From contig CAWVWE010000002.1 of NCBI GenBank assembly GCA_963933975.1, positions 1 to 64,000 on the forward strand: a stretch of DNA of 64,000 nucleotides, written 5' to 3'. A program made the position numbers and the translations under genes. This DNA is from UBA10364 sp905182675 (GTDB lineage: Bacteria > Bacteroidota > Bacteroidia > Flavobacteriales > Schleiferiaceae). The notes below the pieces were generated by a model. That model searched no databases and had not been told where the DNA came from. It saw nothing but the letters and a program-made list of their open reading frames with translations. Below, piece by piece: positions 26,287 to 34,592 of this stretch. Each line of letters starts with the position of its first letter. Position 1 is the stretch's first letter.

Positions 26287-27661
26287 GGTCGCCGTGGTGT
26301 TTTTTGAAGTTCTCGCCCGATGACTTTAATATAGTCTTCAATTCTGCCTGTGCAATGACAGGGAATGAACGAGCATAAAGGAGGAACAATACAAAGAAGA
26401 AGCCAATGGTACCTATGAAAATACCAATGTCCACAAAAGTTGGTGAGAACATCGACCATGACGATGGTAAATAATCTCTGTGAATTGACGTAACAATAAT
26501 CACGAAACGCTCGAACCACATACCAATATTCACTACGATAGAAATCACAAATGTAAATACCAGGTTGGTACGTAACTTTTTAGACCACATCAATTGAGGT
26601 GAGAAAACATTACAGGTCATCATAGACCAATAGGCCCACCAATATGGACCCGTGGCCCTATTCAAGAAGGCATACTGTTCATATTCCACTCCGGAATACC
26701 AGGCAACAAATAGTTCCGTAATGTAGGCAACACCAACAATTGAACCTGTCAACATGATGACGATATTCATCATTTCAATGTGTTCAATATTGATGTAGTC
26801 TTCCATCTTGAAGATTTTACGTACAATCAATAGTAACGTTTGAACCATTGCAAAACCGGAGAAAATAGCTCCAGCTACAAAGTAAGGTGGGAATATGGTG
26901 GTATGCCATCCGGGAATGACCGAGGTAGCGAAATCAAACGATACAATAGTGTGAACAGATAGAACCAAAGGAGTTGCTAGTCCAGCGAGCACAAGTGAAA
27001 CTTCTTCGAAACGTTGCCAATGCTTGGCTTTACCTCCCCAACCAAATGACAATATCTTATAAATATGTTTCTGGACTGGATTGATGGCACGGTCACGAAT
27101 CATCGCGAAATCGGGAATCAGACCAACATACCAGAAAACGGCACTTACGGTCAGGTAAGTCGAAATAGCAAATACATCCCACAACAGAGGGGAATTAAAG
27201 TTTACCCATAATGAACCAAACTGGTTAGGAATAGGCATTACCCAAAATGCCATCCAAATACGTCCCATGTGAATCAAAGGGAACAAACCCGCTTGAATCA
27301 CAGAGAAAATCGTCATTGCTTCAGCGGAACGGTTGATTGCCATTCGCCATTTCTGACGGAATAGTAATAAAACTGCAGAGATGAGCGTACCGGCATGGCC
27401 AATACCTACCCACCAAACGAAATTGGTAATATCCCAAGCCCAATCAACAGTCTTGTTTAATCCCCAGACACCAATACCAGTGCCAATAGTATAAAATATG
27501 CACCCCAGTCCCCAAAGGAACATAATGAATGCGATGGAGAATGCAATCCACCACAAACGTGGGGCTTTGGACTCTACTGGTCTCGCAATATCGTTGGTGA
27601 TGTCTGAATAAGACTTGTCACCAAGAATAAGCGGATTTCTAATAGGCGATTCGTAATGCAT
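26273..27661 (-). CDS. actC: Alternative complex III subunit ActC (NrfD-like quinol-binding subunit)
   Basis: A 462-residue polytopic membrane protein of the NrfD/PsrC family with about ten helices. Conserved stretches include WDITNFVWWVGIGHAGTLIS (about 93-112), HTIVSFDFATSVIPGWHTTI (about 250-270) and FFPPYFVAGAIFSGFAMV. It carries a quinol site and probably part of the proton path. The His-rich C-terminus (NFKKHHGDHGTH) reads into the overlap with actD. It follows actB by 16 bases. Confidence 0.94.
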   Translation of the reverse strand: MHYESPIRNPLILGDKSYSDITNDIARPVESKAPRLWWIAFSIAFIMFLWGLGCIFYTIGTGIGVWGLNKTVDWAWDITNFVWWVGIGHAGTLISAVLLLFRQKWRMAINRSAEAMTIFSVIQAGLFPLIHMGRIWMAFWVMPIPNQFGSLWVNFNSPLLWDVFAISTYLTVSAVFWYVGLIPDFAMIRDRAINPVQKHIYKILSFGWGGKAKHWQRFEEVSLVLAGLATPLVLSVHTIVSFDFATSVIPGWHTTIFPPYFVAGAIFSGFAMVQTLLLIVRKIFKMEDYINIEHIEMMNIVIMLTGSIVGVAYITELFVAWYSGVEYEQYAFLNRATGPYWWAYWSMMTCNVFSPQLMWSKKLRTNLVFTFVISIVVNIGMWFERFVIIVTSIHRDYLPSSWSMFSPTFVDIGIFIGTIGFFFVLFLLYARSFPVIAQAELKTILKSSGENFKKHHGDHGTH

Positions 27662-27677
27662 GTCGCTTTCTTATTTA

Positions 27678-30674
27678 TTAAGCTCTATTTCTAACTTTCG
27701 TCTGATAAAAGACGCTTGGCTGCGTTCCAACTTCTTCCAGTAAATGATAAGCACGTTCCTCTTGTTTGAGTTGTGTTATTTCACTTTTAGGGTTGTTCAC
27801 GTCACCAAAAACTATCGCGTTACTACCACACGCCTGAGCACAAGCTGTAGTAAATTCGCCATCTTCTAACATTCTACTATCTTTCTTTGCTTCCAGTTTA
27901 CCCAATTGGATTCTCTGGATACATAAAGAACATTTTTCAATCACACCACGCGCACGTACTGTTACGTCTGGGTTTAACACCATACGACCGTAATCGTCTT
28001 GCGATGGGTTTACGTCGGCAAATTTCTCGTTGCCCTTGTAGTTGAACCAGTTAAAACGTCTCACTTTATAAGGACAGTTATTTGCACAATAACGTGTACC
28101 TATACAACGGTTATAGGCCATGTGATTCAGACCCTCACGCGAGTGAACTGTAGCCCCTACTGGACAAACTGTTTCACAAGGAGCATGGTTACAGTGCTGA
28201 CACATCACAGGCTGGAAAACGACAGAAGGACTTTCCGAAGGAATCTCCATTTTCGCGTATTTCTGAATAGCGCTGGTACCTTCTTCTTCCGCAACTTCTT
28301 TCGTCATGTCAGAAGAGTAGTAACGGTCAATTCTCAACCAGTGCATATCACGGTGTCTTCTAACTTCGTCTTTTCCGACTACTGGAACGTTATTCTCTAG
28401 AGAACAAGCAACGACACAAGCACCACAACCTGTACATGAGTTCAAGTCAATAGACATGTTCCACATGTGTGAAGTTTCGTGATCGTGATCATCCCAAAGG
28501 TTAGCTTCAAATGCCGTTAGAGGTCCCTTGTGCGATTCATAAGTCGGCTTTTCATTCCACTCGGTTGAAGCGACACTCATGAAAGTAGGTAGTGAAATCT
28601 CATTTACGATTTTACGACCCATCATCGTGTGAGCAAGTTGAACCGAGGCAAAACCATGCTCTAACTCTGACGCTACTGCGGTAACTTCTGTAGACAATTC
28701 CGTGGAAGAGCTCAGTAATATGTTTGAATTTACGCCAACACCATTACCTACTTTTCCAACCTTAGTTCTACCGAAACCAATCGCTAAACCTAAAGTTCCT
28801 TGAGTCTGACCTGGCTGAATCCAAACAGGTACGTTCTCTAAAGTGTTGCCATCAACGGTAAGATTAATGGTTGTTCCGTTCATAGAGCCATTAGACTCTG
28901 GAGCGACTTCAACGCCAATCTCAACTGCATCAGCAGCGGACATCACGATATAGTTGTCCCATGACAAACGAGTTATAGGATCAGGCAATTCATACGTCCA
29001 AGGGTTGTTGGCGTTTGACCCAGAACCCATTCCTGTTTTAGTATAAGTATAGAACTCTAAACCAGTAGCTGGTTTCGCAATGCTTAAAGAACTAACGTCC
29101 AGCATTGATGCATCCATGGAACCAGTCGTGGTGATTTGCGTTTCCGCACAACCATCATGAAGCAAAGCATTCCATGCCATGCTCGATGCGTGAATAGAAG
29201 CACTTGTCTTAATTAAATGTTTCGCAGATTCTGAACCGCTAGCCAAAGCATTAACAACCTCAACGGGAGACTTGCTATCGAATAACGGACTAATTGTAGG
29301 CTGACCTACTGCATACATTCCATCACTCACGCTGAAATCTGCCCATGACTCTAAATAATGACTCATTGGCAAAGCAACATTTGCTCCAGTTGCCGTTTCA
29401 TCTTCACGATCAGCAATACTGATGACTGCAAGTTTCTCTAACGACAATTCTGGTGCCGTATAAGCGGGATTAATGTCTAAAGTAATGAGCGTATCAACCA
29501 AACCGTCTTTCGCGTCCTTTACTAATTGAGCAAATGCTTTATCATCTCCCTGGGCAGAATATATAAACTTCGAGGTATTGAAAGCTTTCGATCCTAAACC
29601 AAGGTTAATGGCTAAAGTCAGTCGCTCTGCAGTATCTGTGTTTAAACCGTTAAGTACCAGTGCGCCGTTTCCAGCCTCAAGTAACTCATTGGCTGCATTT
29701 TTAATCGCACCTGCAATATCCGTTCTTAGGGACGGTGCACTAACTGACGCCAAACCTTTAGAGGATGCCACAGCATTATATAAGTTCGCAAGAATTGCCT
29801 CATATTCAGAAACGCGGGCCTTAATTCTAACATCCGCATTTGAACCTGAAATAGAAAGACCAGCCTCAGCCTGAATATGGCGCAGCATTCCCTTTCCCGG
29901 TTTGCGGCTAATTGCATAGACTGTATTCATGTTTTGACCTCCCCAATCTCCTAAGAAATCTGCACCAACAGAAACGACTGTTTGAGCATGTTCTAAGTCG
30001 ATCATTGGTAGTCCACGTCTGCCCGATAAACTCTCGTAAACATCCAAGCGCGCACTTTGACTGACCGCGTCACGCGTAACGTGACGTATACCCAAACGCT
30101 CAATTGCAGATGCTAGAGCAGGTGACAAAACAGTACCTGAAAGCAGTACACTGTTCGTGGTGATCATATTCCTAGCAGCAGCTAAAGCGCCGTCCCAAGA
30201 AGCGGTTCCACCATCAACTTGAGGAGCACGTAAACGAGCTCCATCATATAGGCTTAAGACTGACGCCTGTGCACGTGCATTAGTGACACCGTTAAACGGT
30301 GCGTCGCCATTTGGTTCAACTTTAATTGGTCTCCCCTCTCTGGTTTTGATCAACACAGATGCGAAGTCCAACCCATCAAAGAATGATGTTGCGTAAAACG
30401 ATGGCATTCCTGGCGTCAAGCTATCTGGCTTTACTACGTAGGGAATACTCTCTATAATAGGTGCCTCACAAGCCGCTAAAGTTGCAGCAGCTGTTGAAAA
30501 GCCCATGAATTTTAAGAAATCACGACGTGAAGTTTCTGTTTCTGCAACGTCGTCATTACCTAAAAACTCAGCCCCAGAAACCTCCTGAGAGAATTCGTTT
30601 TGAGCAAGCTTTTGTGTGAGTTCGGGATTGGATTGATCTTCAATTCCTCTCCAATATTTATTATTCTCTGTCAT
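27678..30674 (-). CDS. actB: Alternative complex III subunit ActB (fused molybdopterin-like and iron-sulfur protein)
   Basis: A 998-residue periplasmic subunit. The Tat-like signal is variant: SRRDFLKFMGFSTAAATLAAC begins about 50 residues in, after a soluble leader. A molybdopterin-oxidoreductase-like domain (about 60-730) that in this family lacks the cofactor is fused to a four-cluster ferredoxin domain: CTGCGACVVACSLEN, CQHCNHAPCETVCP, CIGTRYCANNCPYKV and CSLCIQRI. These carry electrons from ActC to the haem subunits. It is the second gene of the operon, 12 bases after actA. Confidence 0.95.
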   Translation of the reverse strand: MTENNKYWRGIEDQSNPELTQKLAQNEFSQEVSGAEFLGNDDVAETETSRRDFLKFMGFSTAAATLAACEAPIIESIPYVVKPDSLTPGMPSFYATSFFDGLDFASVLIKTREGRPIKVEPNGDAPFNGVTNARAQASVLSLYDGARLRAPQVDGGTASWDGALAAARNMITTNSVLLSGTVLSPALASAIERLGIRHVTRDAVSQSARLDVYESLSGRRGLPMIDLEHAQTVVSVGADFLGDWGGQNMNTVYAISRKPGKGMLRHIQAEAGLSISGSNADVRIKARVSEYEAILANLYNAVASSKGLASVSAPSLRTDIAGAIKNAANELLEAGNGALVLNGLNTDTAERLTLAINLGLGSKAFNTSKFIYSAQGDDKAFAQLVKDAKDGLVDTLITLDINPAYTAPELSLEKLAVISIADREDETATGANVALPMSHYLESWADFSVSDGMYAVGQPTISPLFDSKSPVEVVNALASGSESAKHLIKTSASIHASSMAWNALLHDGCAETQITTTGSMDASMLDVSSLSIAKPATGLEFYTYTKTGMGSGSNANNPWTYELPDPITRLSWDNYIVMSAADAVEIGVEVAPESNGSMNGTTINLTVDGNTLENVPVWIQPGQTQGTLGLAIGFGRTKVGKVGNGVGVNSNILLSSSTELSTEVTAVASELEHGFASVQLAHTMMGRKIVNEISLPTFMSVASTEWNEKPTYESHKGPLTAFEANLWDDHDHETSHMWNMSIDLNSCTGCGACVVACSLENNVPVVGKDEVRRHRDMHWLRIDRYYSSDMTKEVAEEEGTSAIQKYAKMEIPSESPSVVFQPVMCQHCNHAPCETVCPVGATVHSREGLNHMAYNRCIGTRYCANNCPYKVRRFNWFNYKGNEKFADVNPSQDDYGRMVLNPDVTVRARGVIEKCSLCIQRIQLGKLEAKKDSRMLEDGEFTTACAQACGSNAIVFGDVNNPKSEITQLKQEERAYHLLEEVGTQPSVFYQTKVRNRA

Positions 30675-30686
30675 GCTTACTTCTTA

Positions 30687-31955
30687 TTAGTAGTGACACT
30701 TACCACATTCGATTCCGCCAATTTTTTCAGCCGTAATCTTTTCACCGTGGTACTCTTCAGTTAGTTCTTCGTGGAAGTCTTGGTAATATCCGTTCTGTTC
30801 AAATTGAACCTCCGTTTCTCTGTGACAATTAATACACCAGCCCATAGTAAGGGGTGAATACTGATATACCTCTTCCATAGTTTCAACAGGTCCGTGACAC
30901 TCCTGACACTCTAACTCTGCTGCATTGACATGCTGGCTGTGGTTGAAATAAGCTAAATCTGGAAGATTGTGGATTCTCACCCATTTGATGGGTTTTTGCT
31001 CATAACCTTCTATATACCCTCTCTCCTCAACGTCCCAGCCTATAGCAGCATAAATTTTCGCGATTTCTGGTGAATTCTCACCATCATACTTGAGCGAACC
31101 TGCATCATCTGTGATTTCAGAACCGTCAACATACATATGACAATTCATACAAACATTAGCAGACGGAATACCAGAGTGTTTAGAGTGACGAGCAGAACTG
31201 TGACAATAATTACAGTCTACCTCGTTTTCTCCAGCGTGTAGCGCATGTGAAAATGCTATTGGCTGTTCTGGTTGGTAATTCTGTTCTAAACCAACACCCA
31301 TCATAAGAGCATACAATTGGTTCAGGAAGACAATAGTTACTAGAACGGTAGCTAGTGTAACAATACGCTTGTTTTTAATCAATCTACCCCAAAACCATCC
31401 GGCTTCATCAAGAATAGAAACCGTTTCTTCACCCTGAACTAGGCGTAAAGTATTTTTCATCCGTGCCAAAAGCATCACCATAACGAAAAGCAATAGGCCT
31501 AACCCAATGGTGATTTGATTGCTGTAATCCTTTGCTTCTGCGACAATGACTGTGCCACCTGCAGCATCTGCTAAAACAGGTTTTTGGTCTCCCTCTACAG
31601 TGTAGGTGAGAATATCGAAAATGTCTTCATTCGAAAGCATTGTAAAAGAGCTCATTATAGAACCATTATACTCTTCGAAAATGGCAATGGCATCTTCATC
31701 ACCGGAAGCACGGAGTTCCGCATTGTTACGAATCCATAGCAACAACCATTCTTCAGAATACTTGTCTGTAACACCTGTCAAGGCAGGTCCTACGAGCTTT
31801 TTATCAAGCTTGTGACAACTGGCACAATTTTGCTTAAAAAGCTTTTTTCCATTCTTGGCATCCCCTTCGAAGGCCTGCACTGATGATGCGGAGAACATAA
31901 ATACGATCACTAGTAAAAATGATGCGAGTCTCCTAAATCTAGATGTAGTGTACAT
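30687..31955 (-). CDS. actA: Alternative complex III subunit ActA, multihaem cytochrome c
   Basis: A 422-residue protein with six CxxCH haem sites. The signal peptide (SFLLVIVFMFSASSVQA) leads to a monohaem class I domain (KQNCASCHKLDKKLVGPAL), one or two membrane helices (ITIGLGLLLFVMVMLLARM and IVTLATVLVTIVFLNQLYAL) and the pentahaem part (CNYCH, CMNCH, CQECH, CINCH, CGKCH). The extra N-terminal haem domain occurs in many Bacteroidota. I start at 31955, before the signal peptide, because an in-frame ATG at 32039 lies upstream of the predicted promoter. First gene of the act-cox operon. Confidence 0.94.
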   Translation of the reverse strand: MYTTSRFRRLASFLLVIVFMFSASSVQAFEGDAKNGKKLFKQNCASCHKLDKKLVGPALTGVTDKYSEEWLLLWIRNNAELRASGDEDAIAIFEEYNGSIMSSFTMLSNEDIFDILTYTVEGDQKPVLADAAGGTVIVAEAKDYSNQITIGLGLLLFVMVMLLARMKNTLRLVQGEETVSILDEAGWFWGRLIKNKRIVTLATVLVTIVFLNQLYALMMGVGLEQNYQPEQPIAFSHALHAGENEVDCNYCHSSARHSKHSGIPSANVCMNCHMYVDGSEITDDAGSLKYDGENSPEIAKIYAAIGWDVEERGYIEGYEQKPIKWVRIHNLPDLAYFNHSQHVNAAELECQECHGPVETMEEVYQYSPLTMGWCINCHRETEVQFEQNGYYQDFHEELTEEYHGEKITAEKIGGIECGKCHY

Positions 31956-31986
31956 ATACTGCTTTATATAGCTATTCACTGTGGCG

Positions 31987-32015
31987 CAAAAATAAGACCC
32001 AGACCTCATATTCAA
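31987..32015 (-). promoter_or_regulatory. Putative promoter of the act-cox operon
   Basis: The minus strand has TTG (32015-32013), an 18-base spacer and TATTTTTG (31994-31987), a full match to the Bacteroidota pattern. Transcription would start near 31980, about 25 bases before the actA ATG. It is the only clear promoter for the eight-gene operon. Confidence 0.65.
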
Positions 32016-32077
32016 GAGCATTATTCGATGTATTTCCAATTTAAAATCGTTCTAAATTAGCTTTTGTTTGAGTGGCA

Positions 32078-32111
32078 TTGCTTTATGTCCCAAACCGGCG
32101 GTGTAGTTTTG
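32078..32111 (+). promoter_or_regulatory. Putative promoter of the SPOR-domain gene
   Basis: TTG (32078-32080), a 23-base spacer (long end of the range) and TAGTTTTG (32104-32111). The start of transcription would be about ten bases before the ATG at 32127. Confidence 0.4.
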
Positions 32112-32126
32112 AATAAAACCTAGTTT

Positions 32127-32573
32127 ATGAATACTTGGAAACTCTGCTTATCTATTGTTTTATCTAGCCTGTGGTGCAGTGCACTAGCCTTTGGCTCTAT
32201 GACTGAATACCAATTAGATACACTCGATATACCTCTGGATACAGACAGTGCATTTCACCACTATACAGAGCACACAAAGAGTGAGTTATTTGAAGGATAT
32301 ACCATACAGATTTTCAGTGGAGACAGAACTAATGCAAATAAAACTCGCAGCAAAATCCTAAGCCTTCGTGGTGACCAAGAAGCCCGAATGGTGTATCGAG
32401 AACCCAACTTTAAAATACACATAGGCTCCTTTCCTGATGTATCTGCGGCAGAAAGAGCACTGGTTCATTGGAAAACGGAATTTCCTGATGCGTTTGTGCT
32501 TCAGACATTAGTGCCCTGGTATGAGATCGAGGACTCTGGTCTTATTGCTCCTTCTGATACGACAGGCATCTAA
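32127..32573 (+). CDS. SPOR-domain exported protein
   Basis: A 148-residue protein with a signal peptide (LSIVLSSLWCSALAFG) and a C-terminal SPOR fold at about residues 55-135: GYTIQIFSGDRTNANKTRSK opens it and IHIGSFPDVSAAERALVHW is the second half. SPOR domains bind glycan strands of peptidoglycan stripped of stem peptides, often at the division site. No other domain is present, so it may act as a small periplasmic wall-binding factor. Its 3' end overlaps the convergent DUF3089 gene by 32 bases. Confidence 0.85.
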   Translation: MNTWKLCLSIVLSSLWCSALAFGSMTEYQLDTLDIPLDTDSAFHHYTEHTKSELFEGYTIQIFSGDRTNANKTRSKILSLRGDQEARMVYREPNFKIHIGSFPDVSAAERALVHWKTEFPDAFVLQTLVPWYEIEDSGLIAPSDTTGI

Positions 32574-33531
32574 GAAGTACGTTTTCCTGGATATTGCGAT
32601 AGTATAAATTAATATCTCCTTTGTGGTAGTTTTTCGTTCTCATCAGCGAGCTTCCCGGAAAATGGGGACGCTCTGTAATAAGAACTCCTTTTTTTATCGT
32701 TGCACTGACTAAACCGGGATATAGTGCGTGATCGGTATTGACCAATGCTCCACTGTTTAATTCAGCCGACTGGAATTCAGTTGACGTACGCCAAGAGATA
32801 GGATTGACAATTCCAATACATTCAGGATCGAATTTATTCTTTACTTGGGCAGATTTATGATAGGTACGCCAAGAAACGAAACACCCAGTTTGATTAGGCG
32901 TCTCACAAAGAGGTATGGGCATAGCGCATTGATCGACTTCCATTCCTACTAAGTATGCAGCTACTAAATGATCCATTTGAGAACTGCTTAAATGGCTTTT
33001 TATAAGTCTTTCCAAATGATCAGTGCCTTGGCTGTGGCTGGCTAAAATAAACGGGGTTTGCGGCCCGATTTCAAACATGAACTGCACAAACGCATCTTTT
33101 ACATCTTCATAAGCAATATGATAGCTCTTTGCAGTGATTACATTAGGTGCTACTTCGTAAACTTGGTACGCCGCCTGACGATAATAAGGGGCATACACAG
33201 GACCTGCGACGTTAAATGCGCTTGCTTGATATTCTACTGGAATACCAAAGGATGACCGAACATCAAGTTTTTGAATATCAGCGTTCCAACTTCCTCCTTT
33301 CTTAGGGAAATGAATGGTTGGACTTGCAAAAAATACAGGGATATTGAATTGATCTAATTCTAAGCCACTGTAGGATTCATCCGTATCGTCCGTGATTTCA
33401 GGATGGGCAGACCAAGAAGAAAGATTGGTGTAATCTGGGACGGAAGGTGTTACATCAACAAGGTCTTGACTAAGTCCACAGGAGTTTAACCCTAGAAAGA
33501 CAAAGAATACCAGGGCTACAGAATACCTCAT
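32542..33531 (-). CDS. DUF3089 alpha/beta-hydrolase-like lipoprotein
   Basis: A 329-residue exported protein. The lipobox is GLNSC18. The DUF3089 pattern is clear: FFASPTIHFPKKGGSWNAD (about 68-85), SAFNVAGPVYAPYYRQAAYQ (about 104-123), an AYEDVKDAFVQF helix and the nucleophile elbow S-H-S167-Q-G in FILASHSQGTDHL. The family is predicted to hydrolyse esters, substrate unknown. It overlaps the thioredoxin gene upstream by four bases (ATGA) and so is translationally coupled to a thiol-redox gene. Its 3' end overlaps the SPOR gene. Confidence 0.84.
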   Translation of the reverse strand: MRYSVALVFFVFLGLNSCGLSQDLVDVTPSVPDYTNLSSWSAHPEITDDTDESYSGLELDQFNIPVFFASPTIHFPKKGGSWNADIQKLDVRSSFGIPVEYQASAFNVAGPVYAPYYRQAAYQVYEVAPNVITAKSYHIAYEDVKDAFVQFMFEIGPQTPFILASHSQGTDHLERLIKSHLSSSQMDHLVAAYLVGMEVDQCAMPIPLCETPNQTGCFVSWRTYHKSAQVKNKFDPECIGIVNPISWRTSTEFQSAELNSGALVNTDHALYPGLVSATIKKGVLITERPHFPGSSLMRTKNYHKGDINLYYRNIQENVLLRCLSYQKEQ

Positions 33532-33839
33532 TGCGATTTTAAAGTACTATGGTCTTTGATGATCTGCGCCAACTGAAAAGCTGGAATAACACCACTTTGC
33601 CGCCATACCAATTCCCCCGACTGGAAAAGTGCGAGGGTAGGAACACCTTGCACATTTAAGGTCTTTGCCAGTGCCGAGTTTTTATCAACATCTACCTTAA
33701 TTATTCTCACTGTATCACCCATTTGATCCGCCAATTCTTTCAGGATAGGTGGCATCATTTTACATGGACCACACCATTCTGCAAAAAAGTCAATTAACGT
33801 TGGGGTATCGCTTGCGATTATCTCGTTGAAACTAGCCAT
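33528..33839 (-). CDS. Thioredoxin
   Basis: A 103-residue cytoplasmic thioredoxin with W-C23-G-P-C26 in FFAEWCGPCKMMPP and the cis-proline in VQGVPTLALF. No signal peptide. It sits between an exported rhodanese (one base upstream) and the DUF3089 lipoprotein (four-base overlap), making a tight thiol/sulfur group. The symbol trxA is not assigned, because Bacteroidota often encode several. Confidence 0.9.
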   Translation of the reverse strand: MASFNEIIASDTPTLIDFFAEWCGPCKMMPPILKELADQMGDTVRIIKVDVDKNSALAKTLNVQGVPTLALFQSGELVWRQSGVIPAFQLAQIIKDHSTLKSQ

Positions 33840-33840
33840 G

Positions 33841-34242
33841 TTATTTTACTACGCTATGTTCGCGCTGCCAAGCAATTATACCTCCCTCAAGGTTATAGAC
33901 TGACTTGAATCCCTTTTCCTTCATTTTTTTAGCCGCTTTTCCGGACCTACCTCCGCTTCTACAATAAACGAAAACGGGAATATTCTTGTCCATCGCATCT
34001 AACGATGCTTCAAACGAAGCTTCATAAAAATTCAATTGAGTGGCACCTTTAAGGTGGCCTTCTATGAATTCAGCATCAGTACGCACATCAAGTAATAATC
34101 CTGTGTCTGAAGTGTCCATTAACGCAGCGAAATCTTCAACATTGACATCAACACTCAATACCTTTTGGTCAGGTGCGGTTTGACAACTCAATGTTCCGAC
34201 TACGCCAAGTGTCGCGAAAAATAGAAAGAAAGAATTTCTCAT
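33841..34242 (-). CDS. Exported rhodanese-domain lipoprotein
   Basis: A 133-residue rhodanese with a lipobox (LGVVGTLSC20), so it is periplasmic and lipid-anchored. The fold starts LLLDVRTDAEFIEGHLKGA, and the persulfide-forming residue is C94 in VYCRSGGRSGKA. It transfers sulfane sulfur or acts as a binding domain. Six bases separate it from a second rhodanese without signal peptide. Confidence 0.87.
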   Translation of the reverse strand: MRNSFFLFFATLGVVGTLSCQTAPDQKVLSVDVNVEDFAALMDTSDTGLLLDVRTDAEFIEGHLKGATQLNFYEASFEASLDAMDKNIPVFVYCRSGGRSGKAAKKMKEKGFKSVYNLEGGIIAWQREHSVVK

Positions 34243-34247
34243 ACGTC

Positions 34248-34526
34248 TTACATCAACTCAATTAATACGTCAGAAGCACCCATGCCATTCATGCCATCAT
34301 CTATTCCTTTAGACGCCAGGAATTCCAGGGCCTGTCCTGATCTTCCACCTGAACGGCAAAAAAGCACCAATGGACGCGGCATGGACTTGAACTCTTCCCA
34401 GCGCACCGGGATTTCATCAAGGGGAATATGAGTTGCTCCAGGAACTGACTCCATAGCCACTTCTTCATGAGTCCTAACATCTACAAGGGATGCATTATCA
34501 TGGTTTATTGCTTCGTTGATTGTCAT
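34248..34526 (-). CDS. Small cytoplasmic rhodanese-domain protein
   Basis: A 92-residue single-domain rhodanese without signal peptide: LVDVRTHEEVAMESVPGATHIPLD, then C57 in LFCRSGGRSGQALEF. The active loop is nearly the same as in the lipoprotein rhodanese next door. It heads the group rhodanese-rhodanese-thioredoxin-DUF3089 and starts 66 bases after the M13 peptidase. Confidence 0.87.
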   Translation of the reverse strand: MTINEAINHDNASLVDVRTHEEVAMESVPGATHIPLDEIPVRWEEFKSMPRPLVLFCRSGGRSGQALEFLASKGIDDGMNGMGASDVLIELM

Positions 34527-34592
34527 AATTCATTTTATTTAATGTCAAAAGTACATCCACTCAATTTTATCGAGTGGGACTAATATCACAGT

